64,000 nucleotides of DNA from Anthonomus grandis grandis (taxonomy: Eukaryota > Arthropoda > Insecta > Coleoptera > Curculionidae): positions 18,185,100 through 18,249,099 of the forward strand of contig NC_065554.1 in the NCBI RefSeq assembly GCF_022605725.1, in the 5' to 3' direction. Shown here one piece after another: positions 34,021 through 46,370 of the stretch (the first letter of the stretch is position 1; the number at the start of each line of letters is the position of its first letter). The notes beneath the pieces were generated by a model. It did not search any database. It saw nothing but the letters and a program-made list of their open reading frames with translations, and had not been told where the DNA came from. A program made the position numbers and the translations under genes.

Positions 34021-35829
34021 CTCGTAAATTTTCAAATTCATTTAATTATAAAAATCTCCCAAATCAATTGCAATTTGTATTTTTTGTACTGTTTATAAAT
34101 AAATGAACAAATAGCCAAGTAAATATGACGGCGGTGATATTTTCACGGACAGCTGTTTGAAATTGCGCCAACCAGGGTTCGGAATCGTTTTTTTTGTGTG
34201 ACAATTTGTTTTATTTTAAAATGTTTTGAGTTTTTTAGTTTAGTCCAATAATTAATAAGTACAACGATGGTTTGTATTATATACTTCCTCTCTTTTGACC
34301 TGGTTACCTTTGACCTTTTCCTGGCGTAAATTATTTGACCGGAAACTACTGTAGAGCATCTCATTGTCACGATTCTCGATATACTTTTGTAAAATGTACG
34401 CTTAATAATTCAGCTGGATAAAAATTAATTTCTATATTAACTAACATTCATTGTCATTTTATGAGCAGAATACTAATTATTTTATTCATAAGTGAATTCA
34501 CTCACTTGAAAAAATAATGTTTAACGTCACACAAGGTTGTATAATGTCGTAATTTGCATCAAACATAAACACATTGTAGGCTAGACACATTCTGGTTTAT
34601 TTACTTTAAATACGACTGTAAAGTAAATTTGTACACAGAAAAAACGCTAGATCAAGAAACACATAAACTTTTACAGTTCTACTATCTCCGACTGTTTTGA
34701 GTGTTGAAATTTTTCCAAAACAATTGAATGATGTACTTGATTAATTGACTCCTGTACCTTAGAAATGACTTACAGGTAATTTTATCAAACAGAAGCAAAA
34801 GCCATATCTGAAACTTTAAAGGCATTTGCAAATATTCTAACACAAGATTTGTTAATTTTCATATAAAACAGTTGTGTAACTAGTAGTTGAAGTGTACTAT
34901 GACCAATTCTGGATTTATCCTTTTTAAAGTTGCTCCACATATTTGCAGTAACTGACGTTTCGTCCATATTGCAGGCATCTATTATGCGTAGTCTCCAACT
35001 CGATTCTTGTACACCAAAAACTTAAGTTAAAGGCAATTTTTTTCACCAGAACCAAGAGCCATCAAACTTGAAAATGCAAAACCAAAACTTGGTGAATGTT
35101 TTGTGTTTGTTTGATATTTCGGTTGGATGAAGTCCCCTGCCTTAGTACTAAGCTTTCACTTAGCCCGGTTTTAACTCTAACTTCTATTATGCCAGTGATC
35201 AGTAATTGGTTCTTATTTTTCAATTCATAAACTGCTTGCTAATCTTTAAGATTACTCTATCGCTGTGTATTTTATCCAGAAGATCTTATTTAAGCTGCTC
35301 AAGTTGGATCCCCTGATCTTTTAGATCTTCCTCTGCTTCATCTCTCCTTAGTTCATACCCTGAGGGATATGAACCAAGTAGTATACCAAGAATAGCAATC
35401 TCTTTATCGTTTATATTAGTCTTATTTCTCAATAATTGTATAGACTCATTCAAGTTAAAAGCATCAGTTTTACTAAAATCGTTTGTTTGCTGGATTTCCT
35501 ATTTTTGCCAAGACAGATCTATGGCAGTGGCTTTTCATACAGACAAATAAGAAAAATTTTAGTCTGTAGAAGGCAAAAGGAGCGAATTTGTTAAAAATAT
35601 TCAGAGGATATGAGGTAATAATACGATTATGGATTGAGTATTTGGATAGTTAGACTAGTTTTGGTTATGAGATTTCGTTGATAATTGTCTTGGGCCACTA
35701 ATAATTAAAATCCCATTCTTGGCTGTATGGTCCCAGTGTTTTTATATGGTGGTACAGGAAAAGAGTGCCCTTATTTTAGTCACCGTGTTTCTGTTTCCAA
35801 AATGTATTGATGATTTCTTATTCTCTACT
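34021..35829 (+). other. intronic sequence, nothing assigned
   Basis: No supported feature. A minus-strand frame at 34785-34967 reads MDETSVTANMWSNFKK, faintly like the DET motif of pogo-type transposases, but it is too weak to call. Confidence 0.35.
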
Positions 35830-36480
35830 CCTCATTACGATCACAGCCATCTCTCTCTCCTCAGTCCGTTCACCTCTCGTACGGTGGCATCTTGAGTAAA
35901 CTAGTTGGGATAATGGTCGTCTTCCAGAGATCTTTATTTTATAAAAATTGGGTAGCTTCTTTTAATGCTTATTCTGTTATCATCTTCATTTGGTCTATCC
36001 ATCTCATTTTCGACTTGCCCCTTGGACCGCTTCCTCCTATTTTTCCTTGAATTATCAAGGTTTCCATAGCATTATCATACCTCGTGAGATGTCCAAAGAA
36101 TGTGAAATATGACTTCTATGAATTATTGGTTTGTGCGGTGTGCAGTCAGAATTTCCTGTATTTGTTATCATCGAGGTATTGGAATTTCTCCACCACTTTG
36201 TATTCCATGATTCTTTGGATCTGCTAATGATTAGGAGGTGTTCTATCTATATTCATGCCTTTTATCCTCATTTTTAGGTCGTAGGTGCTACTGGCATCTA
36301 TATCTTTTTTAGATCTTGTTGTTGATGTTATAATAAGCGTGTCATGCATGTATCTGAGATTATTTATGCCTCTACTCCCAATGGTTATTCTGCCTTCCTA
36401 CTCATCCATTACTACACGCATTACGTATTCTGTGTATATGTTGAATACACAATAAATAGTTAAATTAAGTGAGACCGAGT
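35830..36480 (-). mobile_element. LINE C-terminal remnant (LINE E)
   Basis: On the minus strand several frames give typical C-terminal LINE text: HVVRKEG-like and IQGKIGGSGPRGKSKMRW-like blocks at about 36080-35990, ending near LWKTTI at 35920, and a degraded RT segment at 36470-36300. No open frame longer than about 60 codons is left. Confidence 0.55.
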
Positions 36481-36839
36481 TTCCACTTTGATTAGAATTT
36501 TCTAGAGCTTATCCGATTTCACAGCGATAGGCACTTCCATTTGCTTGACGATCCAGTGTATTCTCTAGATCTTGCCACCAGTGACTATTTTTCGGTTCCA
36601 GTGCAGCCTATTTTGAAAAGCAAATGCAAATCGTGCTACAAAAAAATTATTTAAGGACTTATTATATATTAAGATGGATATCGATTGCACGATTTTTTTC
36701 AGTGTACTTAACTGGATACCACAGAGGCGTCTTCCTCATTACACGAAAAAATAAACACGAGATGTACCGAAAAATGGGGGCAGAGAAAACATTTAAGCTC
36801 CGCCTTATTTACTTATAATGACGATATTACACGAATCGA

Positions 36840-37460
36840 ATTAAAGAAAATGTAAACAAAAACCTGTTTAAAAACAGACACGTTTCCTTGACCTCGCGAA
36901 TTAGCATATTTGAACGGTTTTTCGATTTATATTAATAATCTCGATACCAGTTTTATTATTCGAGACGTTCATTAACACCTCCGATTGCGATTCCGCGTTT
37001 CGTAGTCAAAACACGATTCTCTTAATTTGTTTTTTTTTCCTTGTGTTGAACCACATGTGACAGGTATTGCCTTCATTTTAAACAAAATTTAAATGTGGCA
37101 ATGTTGAAGTATCAAGGCGTGGCATGACCGTTATTCACTGCGCAGTTTACATTGTTGTCAAGTTGATGTATTAATATTTTTATTTAAATATAAAAGAGAA
37201 AATAAATAAACCGTGAGTTAAAAATACTCAACTTGACCACTGCTTTATAGTCGTCATTGCGTAAACTAGCGGTAGAGTAGTAAATTGGAAAGGAAGGAAA
37301 ATATATATACTACTTACATTCTTCTCGGTAGATCATTATAAACCAAGGTCGTTCATCCGCGAACGGTCGTAAACTACCAACATGCCATTAATTACGTGTG
37401 TATGAGCGCAATGCCAGTCGTGTTGTTTTTAACGATTTCAAACGGGATGTTGCAATTTTA
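36840..37460. promoter_or_regulatory. GC-richer intronic patch, possible conserved non-coding element
   Basis: CpG-containing sequence unlike the surrounding AT-rich intron (for example GACCTCGCGAATTAGC near 36892, CATCCGCGAACGGTCG near 37355 and ATTAATTACGTG near 37390, which contains a homeodomain-type TAATTA). No ORF and no repeat signature. The reverse of AAGGCGTGGCATGACCG (37116-37132) resembles the GGACCACGCC block of array B. Called only on composition. Confidence 0.25.
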
Positions 37461-39399
37461 GGTCTGATGTGTGCAATTGGTGATGAGATGCTTTAGTGTT
37501 AGTAAAAATTATCATTAAATTAGTCGAACTGATTTTGCCTCAAGTTTATCTGTTTGACGAAGTATCGTATGAATAAAATGAAAATATTTAAAACTTCCTA
37601 TTTTAGAATAAAATCATCATTATGCACGGTATCAAATGAAATAAGGTAAAAACCAAGAAATTTAAAAAAATGAATTTTTCTCATTTTCACATGTCATTAA
37701 TGAATTTACTATATATTGTTTCCTTTTGGTTCTTGGGCTTTTCTCGCATTAATTTTTGATGCATTAAATTAGTTAAAATTTGCCATAACTAAGTTTGTAA
37801 ATGAGCCTAAAATTCAGACCAAACAGACTATTTATTTACATATTCACATATGATAATTCAATTCATCAACATCAATAGTAATCTAATTATTAGTATAAAA
37901 TTAATATTGGAAAAAGGAAATCCTCGGGTTATGGATAAGACAAGTTTCGTGCAAAATACTCCTTACAAATCAGACACTTCTTTTTTTCTATTCACTATTC
38001 ACTGTATCCAAGGTAAAAAAATTCTCATAGGGACTTTGAAATCCCTTGGAGATTTATATGATTGAAATTGCACTCTTTGAGTTATTTACGAGATATCAAA
38101 AATCTTAATAAAACTTCCATGACGGTTATCATATGCAATATGCTGAAACAATAAAAATACAATTTCATGTTTATTTAAGGCGCAGTAGAGAAATCAAATG
38201 AGTTAAAGATAAATAAAAATTAAAAGATCATTATATTCCTATCTTAAGGCTATTCTAGAAGTATCATAAAGGATCATAATGAAATTATTTATTTCACTGT
38301 AGATTTAAATGTTCCTGCCGCAAAATATATGAATGATTTATTCATTAGTGATTTAGAGTAAGAAACTTTACCTGAATAAGTTACATCTTATGACTTGATT
38401 TAAACCAAATATTCAAATGGCTTTTTTTGAGAAGAACAGAAAGAAACTTTCACCTAACTTTGCTAATCTCGTCGATTTAATTTAGATTAAAACTTCGACA
38501 TTGTGACAGCTTAATTCTGCTTCTGTTAAGCTAAAATTTAATATTGGAAAGCTTTAACATTTTAATCTAAAAACAAAATTTTTCAAAAAGTACAAAACTC
38601 CCATAGTAAATATGTGCATAAAGCTTAATAATGTATGTATTTTATGTATTTAAGTCACTCGTATTTACGATGTCTCTTTGCTGAGAGAGTATGAGATTTA
38701 TACCTATATATATGTTTATTGAATCAGTTTACATGTTAGTGTCCATGTTATTACTCTCACGAGATGTGTAATCTAATTTTGTCATTTGAGAGCCTCAAAT
38801 GCAAGCATTATAAGATATTTTAATGATATACTCTTTTTGTGTATAGTGAAAAATATAATATTATATTTTAAAATATTAATTTACATAGTATTATTTATCC
38901 GTATTAATAAAGTATTGAAATTAATTATTAAAAGTTCCAACATTTTCCGAGTCTAAAAAAGTGGAGCAAACAATGTTTATGTAATAACCTTAATTTTTTT
39001 ATGCAAATACAATTTTAAAATTTGTATTAGTAATTGAGTGAAATATGACGAAAAAATGACAAATTCATTACTTTTCAGATTTATACACCTGTTACCTCAG
39101 TTCTAAGTACCATTAAAGACTGTACCTATCAAATTTCTTTTGTAAAAATACTATTTTAAGATACCTCAGACTCTAATAGATATAAGAAATATAATGGAGA
39201 AGAAAATAATGCTGTCATATTAAAATCCCAGTTCAAAGAGACGTTGATATAGTAAATTTGACGGCTAACGAAAGAGAAAATTTTTGTTCAATTTTTAGAC
39301 AATGTACTCAATCTGCAAATTCCATTATATTCTTGTAACAAGGACTTCTACAAAAACTATATACTTAAACATTATTTGACTCAATATCTATCAGAATAA
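37461..39399 (+). other. AT-rich intronic sequence
   Basis: No gene, RNA or repeat recognised. Confidence 0.35.
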
Positions 39400-40100
39400 A
39401 AACCACTTTTTCAGTCTTACTTCTGTTCAACATCAGCTTATTAGAAATAAATAATTTTCGGTTCTCTTCTGTGCCTCTAGAAATCCTCACCTAGAAGCCT
39501 TAAGTGGTCTGCAAATAATCGAAATTGTAGCATTATCAGCAAAAAAAAATATTTACTGTGAGGGGACAAATTGTATAAATTAAAAATAGTATTGGATCAA
39601 GAATCGTGTAGGGATAAACCAATCTTAATTCCTGCAACTATACTTCTGCATTCGACTCTTTGATACCCGTTACTTAAGTATGAATATTGAATGCTTTTGT
39701 CATTAAAATTGTAAGATCGAAAATTCCTGGTTTACACTGTCATGTGCTAAATTCACTAAATAAAACTGCGTCATAGCAATGCTCATTAAAAGCATCTATG
39801 ATGTTAATCATCATATGCAGTACAACCAAATATGCTCAAAATTACTCTATTATCTGATTGGATATTTCCTTAGAATATTTGATTATTAAAGAAGATAAAT
39901 TGGCTTACAATTCATCATGAACATATCATCCGGATTTCACTTCTTGAATAAGGGAACAACAAGAGCATCTGTCAAACAGTTTACGAATAACAATGAAATT
40001 TTATGAAATCATTAACTAGACTTTGCAATTATTAAAGCCCATTTATGCTGAAATTTTCCAAAATACTAAAACCCCCTAAGAATCATTAAAGGATCTATCT
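39400..40100 (-). mobile_element. LINE reverse transcriptase remnant (LINE F)
   Basis: The minus strand reads, in broken frames, YLSNGYQRVECRS (about 39660), a degraded QGS-ILDPILFLIYT segment (about 39590) and a FADNATI active-site-like block (about 39535). Upstream is FDRCSCCSLIQEVKSG-type text (about 39950). This is the normal order for a Jockey/CR1-type RT. Confidence 0.6.
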
Positions 40101-40819
40101 CTGACTCTGTATAACTTGTATAATAATATCAGCAGCATTTAGAAAATATTTAATAAAATCTTAAGTGAGGTGTATGCGCTCCAGTATGAATACTTTTTTT
40201 AAATTTCCCATGTTAATTATTATTTGTCATATAACTTGTGAGGAGGCTAGAACAACACTATTTGCGGTAATTTTTAATGACTCGTAATGTTCTTATGTCG
40301 TTTTTTATACTTAAATGTTAACTTAAATGTTACCTCATAGCGCGAAGTTCTGAGACAAAATCAGGTAATATCATAACTTTTAGGGGGTATTATCTACACA
40401 GGGTATCCAATATAAATAATGTGTATATAGCAATAATAAAAAAAAAAAAAATTAATCACCTAATATAATTTTTTTAGGCAAAAGTTTTGAAGTAAATTTA
40501 ATAATTTTTTAGCATCAAGTTTTTCAGTATCTTATTACTTTTTAATGACTTCATACTTTCATTCCAGAATCCCAACCTTATGCTGGTAATTATTTAACTA
40601 TCAATGCTGATTTTCTTTCATAAAATCATAGTTTTGTTTGCAGGTATTTGCCATAAGTTCGTTTTTTGCATATAAACTAGCAAATATAAAAAAAAAACTT
40701 AAATTCTACTTTAAATTAATTTATATGTTACTTCTATAAAGAACAACTTTATACATCCGCAATTTAAATATTAAACTCTATATAAACAATACCACTTAAC
40801 ATGTATAATAATATAATTA

Positions 40820-41345
40820 TTACTAAAGCTCCTTATCACGTTGTGTGTACTATATTCATTCTTAAAAATTATACCATCTGACTCCAATCATGAATAACAC
40901 ACAACCACACACGGACACACATGTATTGTTTTGCATCTCTGTTTAATGACCTTTTTGGTGATAACCTTATTTGTGTCCGACAGTAATGCCGATAACAGAG
41001 TTATCTTTTTAGATTTCTATTTAATGTTAACAAAAGTTTATAAAAATTACTACGTCACTTCTTAAGGAGATCAAGTATTTAATTAATTTTTTTTTAAATT
41101 TTAATTGTTTTGTTTAAGATTAAAATCTATTGAGTCTTAAATAAACACTCAAACACGGGTATAAAAATTATTTTTATCTTGGGATATAATGCGTCTCTGA
41201 ATTAACCGTGTGATAAGGTTTCACATACATTATAGCGATTTAAATCTTGCCGAGTTATCTGTGTTTATTGAATTTTGCATTTAAACGAATTTCATTATTC
41301 TCGAATTTAAATTAAATCATGATAAGTTATCACAAGAATTATAAT
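40820..41345. promoter_or_regulatory. cluster of GATA-type motifs
   Basis: About eight GATAA/TTATC sites lie within 525 bp (near 40830, 40960, 40992, 41001, 41175, 41210, 41254 and a tight inverted pair ATGATAAGTTATCA at about 41319-41332). AT-rich DNA gives a few of these by chance, so the cluster is suggestive only. It could be an intronic enhancer bound by GATA factors. Confidence 0.25.
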
Positions 41346-41939
41346 TTTATTCTTTTATTATACTTTTGTCTGAACGGGATTATCATATCTAAAGAATAAA
41401 CCAAACATTTTCTGCATCACCTTAAAATTATATATTTCTAGCTCAGTCTGTACTTACGAAATGCATTATTTAACTGGGTTATTATGTGTGAAAATTTTAT
41501 TTCAATTTATTCGACTATTAGTGGTTTAGTGTTCTTGAAATTTGATTCTTTCCAGGTCTTCTCTATACGACAAGCAATTTTCTAAACTTTTGCTCTAATA
41601 ACTGAATGAAACTGAATTCAATATTTTTTCTTATCTATGTATATTAACTTGCCAGTTAAGATTTTAAATGGATTAAAAAATTATGTAAAAATTAAAACTT
41701 TTATTCATCTTTATTGTTTTATTATTTACTCACATTTCTTTTTGCTCAATTTGATATCTGGAGAATATAAAGAACCCAGTGTCTTTATTGAACCCATAGA
41801 TTAAGTAAAAGAAATTCATAACAGGTAGAATTATATTAGTCAATTTTCTATGTATAACGCTTAAAATGGCAATTTTGTTTTTTTTATAATGACTACTTGG
41901 CAAAATTTAAATTCTTTTTTTATAGCTATATAATATCAT

Positions 41940-42060
41940 TTTAAGTTTCTGGTGCTTAGTATTTTTGGACACAAGTGGCCGGCTTGCTATCCGGACTTGA
42001 CACCCCTTGATTTTTTCCTATGATTCTTTAATACACTGTAAGAATATATTATCAATATTT
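41940..42060 (+). pseudogene. DDE transposase scrap (third catalytic Asp region)
   Basis: The plus strand reads HKWPACYPDLTPLDFFL, which corresponds to the WPPRSPDLTPLDFFLW block of Tc1/mariner-type transposases. No other part of an element was recognised around it. Confidence 0.6.
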
Positions 42061-43499
42061 AAACATAAACCACCTCTCCACTCCTTCTTAATGTTGGGAA
42101 AATTTCTCTAACAGAATTTTCTTTTGATAATAGACTCATTAGTAACTTTTAAATTGATTATTATTGTTTTTTTCTTTATTGCTAAAATTTTTATTTCTTA
42201 GTTAATTTTTTTTTACATTGTTTAATAAGTTTTTCTTTTAAGAGGTTTTATGTTAGTTGCTTATCTTACTTTTTTTGTAGTTCTCTATTATTCAATTAAT
42301 TTCAATATTAGAAAAGTAAACTATTTTATTTAAAAGTGATTTGAAGTTACGTCAAGCTCTCATTTTTACATATTTAAATTTAATTTTTGGCTGAAAACTA
42401 ATGCATTGTCTCATATAATATACATATAAACGTTTCAGGAGAGAAGTTTAATTCTTCAAGGTATAATAATTTTAATTGTATGAAATACATTAATAATTAA
42501 TGCAATTTTGAATAACTCCAAATTAAAATTTTACTATTTAAGTTATGAAACATACTTTCAAATGTGTATGTTTAAGATGTATTTATTTATTTGCCTACAG
42601 TTCTGAGTTATTTGGTTTTAGAAAAAGCCTGGAATAGTTCGTTAAATAGTCTGTTCGTAGCGATATCTTTAAACTATACCTGCGAGATCCCATAAATTTA
42701 GATTTTTGAGTAACAAATGCTCCAATGATGCAGTTTTTCCTTTCAAGAGTTTTTTATAAAATATTAACGCTTGCTTCTTTATTCATATTTAAACGCATTT
42801 GTTTAATACACAAGCCTCAGCAATTCCAAAAAGGCCAACTCGTTATTATTCACAGCTCATAAATAATCTGCATTCAAAATCAAGTACATATCCTTTTCTT
42901 CCTCATATCGGAGTTAACAATAATTTTTTTTTAAATTAAAATTAAAGCAATTTTTTTTGTTATCTCATAGTATTGGTACCATATAACTAGCGCAGCAATT
43001 AAGTAAGACAATAACCCCCAATAAATTTTCAATATCTGAAAAAATAGGCTAATTAACACTCAAAATTATTTAAAGTCACAATATGGAAAGTTCTGTAAAA
43101 CATTTTAAATATTGCCCTTATACATTTATGCCAGGTTACTTTTAATAATTAAAATTTTTTTCCATGGCAGGAATGTAGCAATTTAAATAAAATATACGCA
43201 TAACTTAAATGGATATGATGCTTAACTCAACCACATTGTGGTGAACTAGAGAAAGATATTGAGCATTAAAAATAGAAGTAAATGAAATTACAGTTTAAAT
43301 TTCTAATGGAACCTCGGCATCCATAGGAAAAGACATTTGAATATCATGGATAGTTTGTAAGATAATTAAAATAAGTTAATCCATAAGTCAATGTTTCGAC
43401 ATAAATTAGTATTATATTTAGGGTATGATTAGTGTCTTTATCAATATTAGTCAAGTCCTAAATAAAAATAAATGTAATAATTTCGGCATAACTTAAAAT
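42061..43499 (+). other. AT-rich intronic sequence
   Basis: No supported feature. Confidence 0.35.
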
Positions 43500-44060
43500 A
43501 ATATTATTCTCACTCCACTTAAATGATTATTTATATGAGGCTGCTACCAGTCATAAAAAACTTTGTTATGAACATCATAATTCAAATTTCTCGCCTAAAG
43601 TAAGTAGTTTGGTATTAGTTGTTTATCCAACATTTTGGTAAACTGCTGTTAATAAATTATTTTTAATATTAGAAACCTGCAAAATCGTCAACAAAAAAAA
43701 AAGAGAAAAATATAGTAGGTATTTCAAAATAAAAGTTGTAAATATCAAAATACATGCCCATTAATTCTTTCGATTCCTAGAAATATAAATTGAAATATTA
43801 CCGAAACTTCTTAAAATAAACGTCGTACTAGGAACCAGGCATATTTTAAATATAAAAAAGTTAAAGTTATTTCTTGCCTTTGGAAACAAGCAGTACTATT
43901 TAGAAAATATTCTTACAATTTACATGGATACGAACCTCAGTTCACTTAAATGGTGGCTGACATAAGGACAACAACAAGTACAAAAAATATTATGAACACC
44001 TTATTTCAAATTTCCCGCAAAATAATGGTATTTGTACGAATAAATTATCAGACTCTTGTT
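43500..44060 (+). repeat. pair of diverged direct repeats
   Basis: About 43510-43625 and 43935-44045 share text in order: CACTTAAATG, then a short variable part, ATTATGAACA/GTTATGAACA, and TTCAAATTTCTCGCCTAAA against TTCAAATTTCCCGCAAAAT. Origin unknown. The 65-codon open frame across the second copy is not supported as a gene. Confidence 0.4.
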
Positions 44061-44420
44061 GATTTCACATTCCCAAAGACCAAAAAATATCATTTTAATT
44101 ATAAGCCTACTAAACTTAGAACTAGAAACTATAGTCTTCTGTTATAGTCCTGGATTAAATGTGTATCAATTAGTACTTTTTTAGCGTTGATAATGACACT
44201 AATCAGTATCAGAATGTAAGAAATAATTTATATAGCAAGCATATTTTTAATATGAGAAAGTATAATAATAGAACAAAGTTCTCATGAATTTGTTGTTAAT
44301 ATCTTAATATTAACCACCTTCTTAATTTTTAATGCTAGGAGTGCCTTAGCAGGTTAGAAACTCCTTTGACCAATAAAAGCGCTAAAGAAATTATAACAGA
44401 GGTATAAAAAGCAATAGAAA

Positions 44421-44457
<37 letters not shown>
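44421..44457. repeat. (ATT)n microsatellite
   Basis: Thirty-seven bases of uninterrupted ATT repeat. Confidence 0.95.
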
Positions 44458-44539
44458 GAATATTTTATTCTCATTTATGTTAGATTACCAGAAAATATTC
44501 AGTTTTGCCAATATCAAAATATTCTATCCTGGAGACCAT

Positions 44540-44790
44540 CTCACATTGTCGCTGAAATTACCTTATATAGAATACCGAGACATTCTATGAACAAACCCAC
44601 ATGGCAATATTTAATGGCCAGGTATTACCCCTGATTTAAACCCACTTGATGTTTTCTTCTCTTCTTTGGAATAGAATTTATTTTGAAAGAGTTCTAAATC
44701 ATGTAGTACTAAGAAATAGATTGGACATGTTGGTTTGTACTATACGGTCAACGGCTTAAAAAAAATGTTTGTTGCTTGCCAATTTTTCGA
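44540..44790 (+). pseudogene. DDE transposase remnant
   Basis: Broken plus-strand frames give GITPDLNPLDVFLF-like text (about 44625-44665), the block holding the third catalytic Asp, followed by an FERVLNHVVLRNRLDM-type C-terminal segment. It is heavily decayed and no terminal repeats were identified. Confidence 0.55.
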
Positions 44791-45066
44791 ATTATGTTTA
44801 ATTTATCTTCTGGGCTCTAGTGACAATAGCAAACAGGATTTCTTTGGCACTTGACCAATTTACCCCCAAAACACTACGTCTAATACAAGTTTTGCTCACT
44901 AATTTCAAGAAATAGGACTGAATATCAGGAAACATTATCTCAAATTGTATAAGAAGACATTGTTCTTCTTTTTTTGAAAATATGTAACCAGAGATTTAAT
45001 TTAAAGAAATATGTTAAATAATATTAAGGTTTTGTAAAGGTTTCCTTACTATCGATCTCATATATA

Positions 45067-45859
45067 CAGGGTGTTTCAGCACTATGGGATCAAACTTCTA
45101 GGGGTTATTCAGTGTAACATTAGAAAACATTTGAGTATGGGACCTATGCCTAGAAAATTGTCACTACAGCCCTAAGACGCGTTAAAATTGAGGAAGACGA
45201 TAAATTGCCTAAATAAGATTTAATGCATTTTGTATATGAAATCATCACAACAATTGTTAAAAATGTCAACACCAGTGTTTAAAAATTGTATAGTTGATGA
45301 TTTTTAACATTAGTAACGTTGGTCTGTAAACGTACGGGCAGGCATTGTTGATCATTTTCTGTACAAGTATGTTAGAATTTGGCTCAGTGGCTTGGGCACG
45401 GTTGCCAGAGTTGGAGGAGTTTCTTGGCGTGCTAGGTCACCCGATTTAACATCGCTAGATTTTTTCCTGTAGGGAAATGTAACATTTGATCTACGAAACT
45501 TCAGTAGAAACAGAACAAGACTTTATTGAATAAATTATGGCAGCATATGAAATCATTTAAAACGAGTATCAAATTTTTAAGTCAGGTTCGCCGAAATCAT
45601 GTGCGAGGTTAAAGTCAGTGTATTGAGGTTGGAAAAAGACATTTTGAACAATTACTGTAATGATATCATGTACAAAAGCAAAAATTAAATGCATTAAATC
45701 CTATTTAGGCAATTTATCTTTTTTCTCAATCTTAATGCGTCTTAGAGCCGTAGTGCCACAGTGACACTTTTTTAGACATGGATCCCTATAATCAAATGTT
45801 TTCTACTGTTACACTGAATAACTCTTAGAAGTTTGATCCTATAGTTCTGAAACACCCTG
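45067..45859 (+). mobile_element. 793-bp internally deleted DDE transposon with both terminal repeats
   Basis: Starts CAGGGTGTTTCAGCACTATG at 45067 and ends AGTTCTGAAACACCCTG at 45859, flanked by TA on both sides (45065-45066 and 45860-45861). Its ~200-bp inverted arms match the left arm of the 15765-17199 element. The interior keeps plus-strand scraps of the same transposase, for example ARSPDLTSLDFFL-type text near 45445 and the C-terminal RRNHVRG block near 45600. It is non-autonomous, but its ends are complete. Confidence 0.88.
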
Positions 45860-46059
45860 TATAAGCAAAATCTATATCTTTCAGCTTCAAATTGAAATAT
45901 ATTCAACGTGAATTATAGTCAGTTGAAATATCTAGACTTTGGTAAATGAGTGGAAAAAAAGCAGAATGGGTTCATACAATAATGGGATTACCTATTACTT
46001 TTTTCTCATGTAAACTTTCGTTAAACAAGTTTATGTCACAAACTTTTTTTAACGGATCA

Positions 46060-46350
46060 TGCCTACACAAGGCACGTTCATAAATCGGGATATACACCAC
46101 ACGGTAGCCATTAAAGTCCGCCAACCCATTAAATGAAGAATGTCCTTATTCGCCGAACTGAAGAAACGCATTCGCTTATCGCACGGATCGAGCCAAATTT
46201 GAAACAGTTTTGCGTGCATTTTAAGTAGCTCGAACGAGGCTGCACCGCAACGTTATCACCATGTAGATCTCACTCGAGAGAGTTTATTATATTATTCCGG
46301 TTGAATCGTAATGCACTGGGAACATATGGTTTTGGTTAGGAGTGCGTTGG
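46060..46350. promoter_or_regulatory. GC-richer intronic patch, possible conserved non-coding element
   Basis: CpG-containing unique-looking sequence between two transposons, for example CGCTTATCGCACGGATCGAG near 46162 and GAGGCTGCACCGCAACG near 46238. No ORF, splice-bounded exon or repeat family is evident. Called only on composition. Confidence 0.22.
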
Positions 46351-46370
46351 CGAAATCACTTTTTTAGATA

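Noticed and set aside
34785..34967. Possible pogo-type transposase scrap (MDETSVTANMW)
   Set aside because: Only a three-residue DET match. No second motif or terminal repeat supports it.
36624..36818. Small plus-strand open frame as a snoo downstream exon
   Set aside because: No acceptor/donor pair in frame and no Ski/Sno or coiled-coil signature.
43950..44147. 65-codon open frame
   Set aside because: Falls on the second copy of a diverged direct repeat and is Lys/Thr-rich without motifs.
44421..44457. CRISPR-like or other functional array
   Set aside because: It is a simple ATT microsatellite. No CRISPR arrays are expected or seen in this animal sequence.
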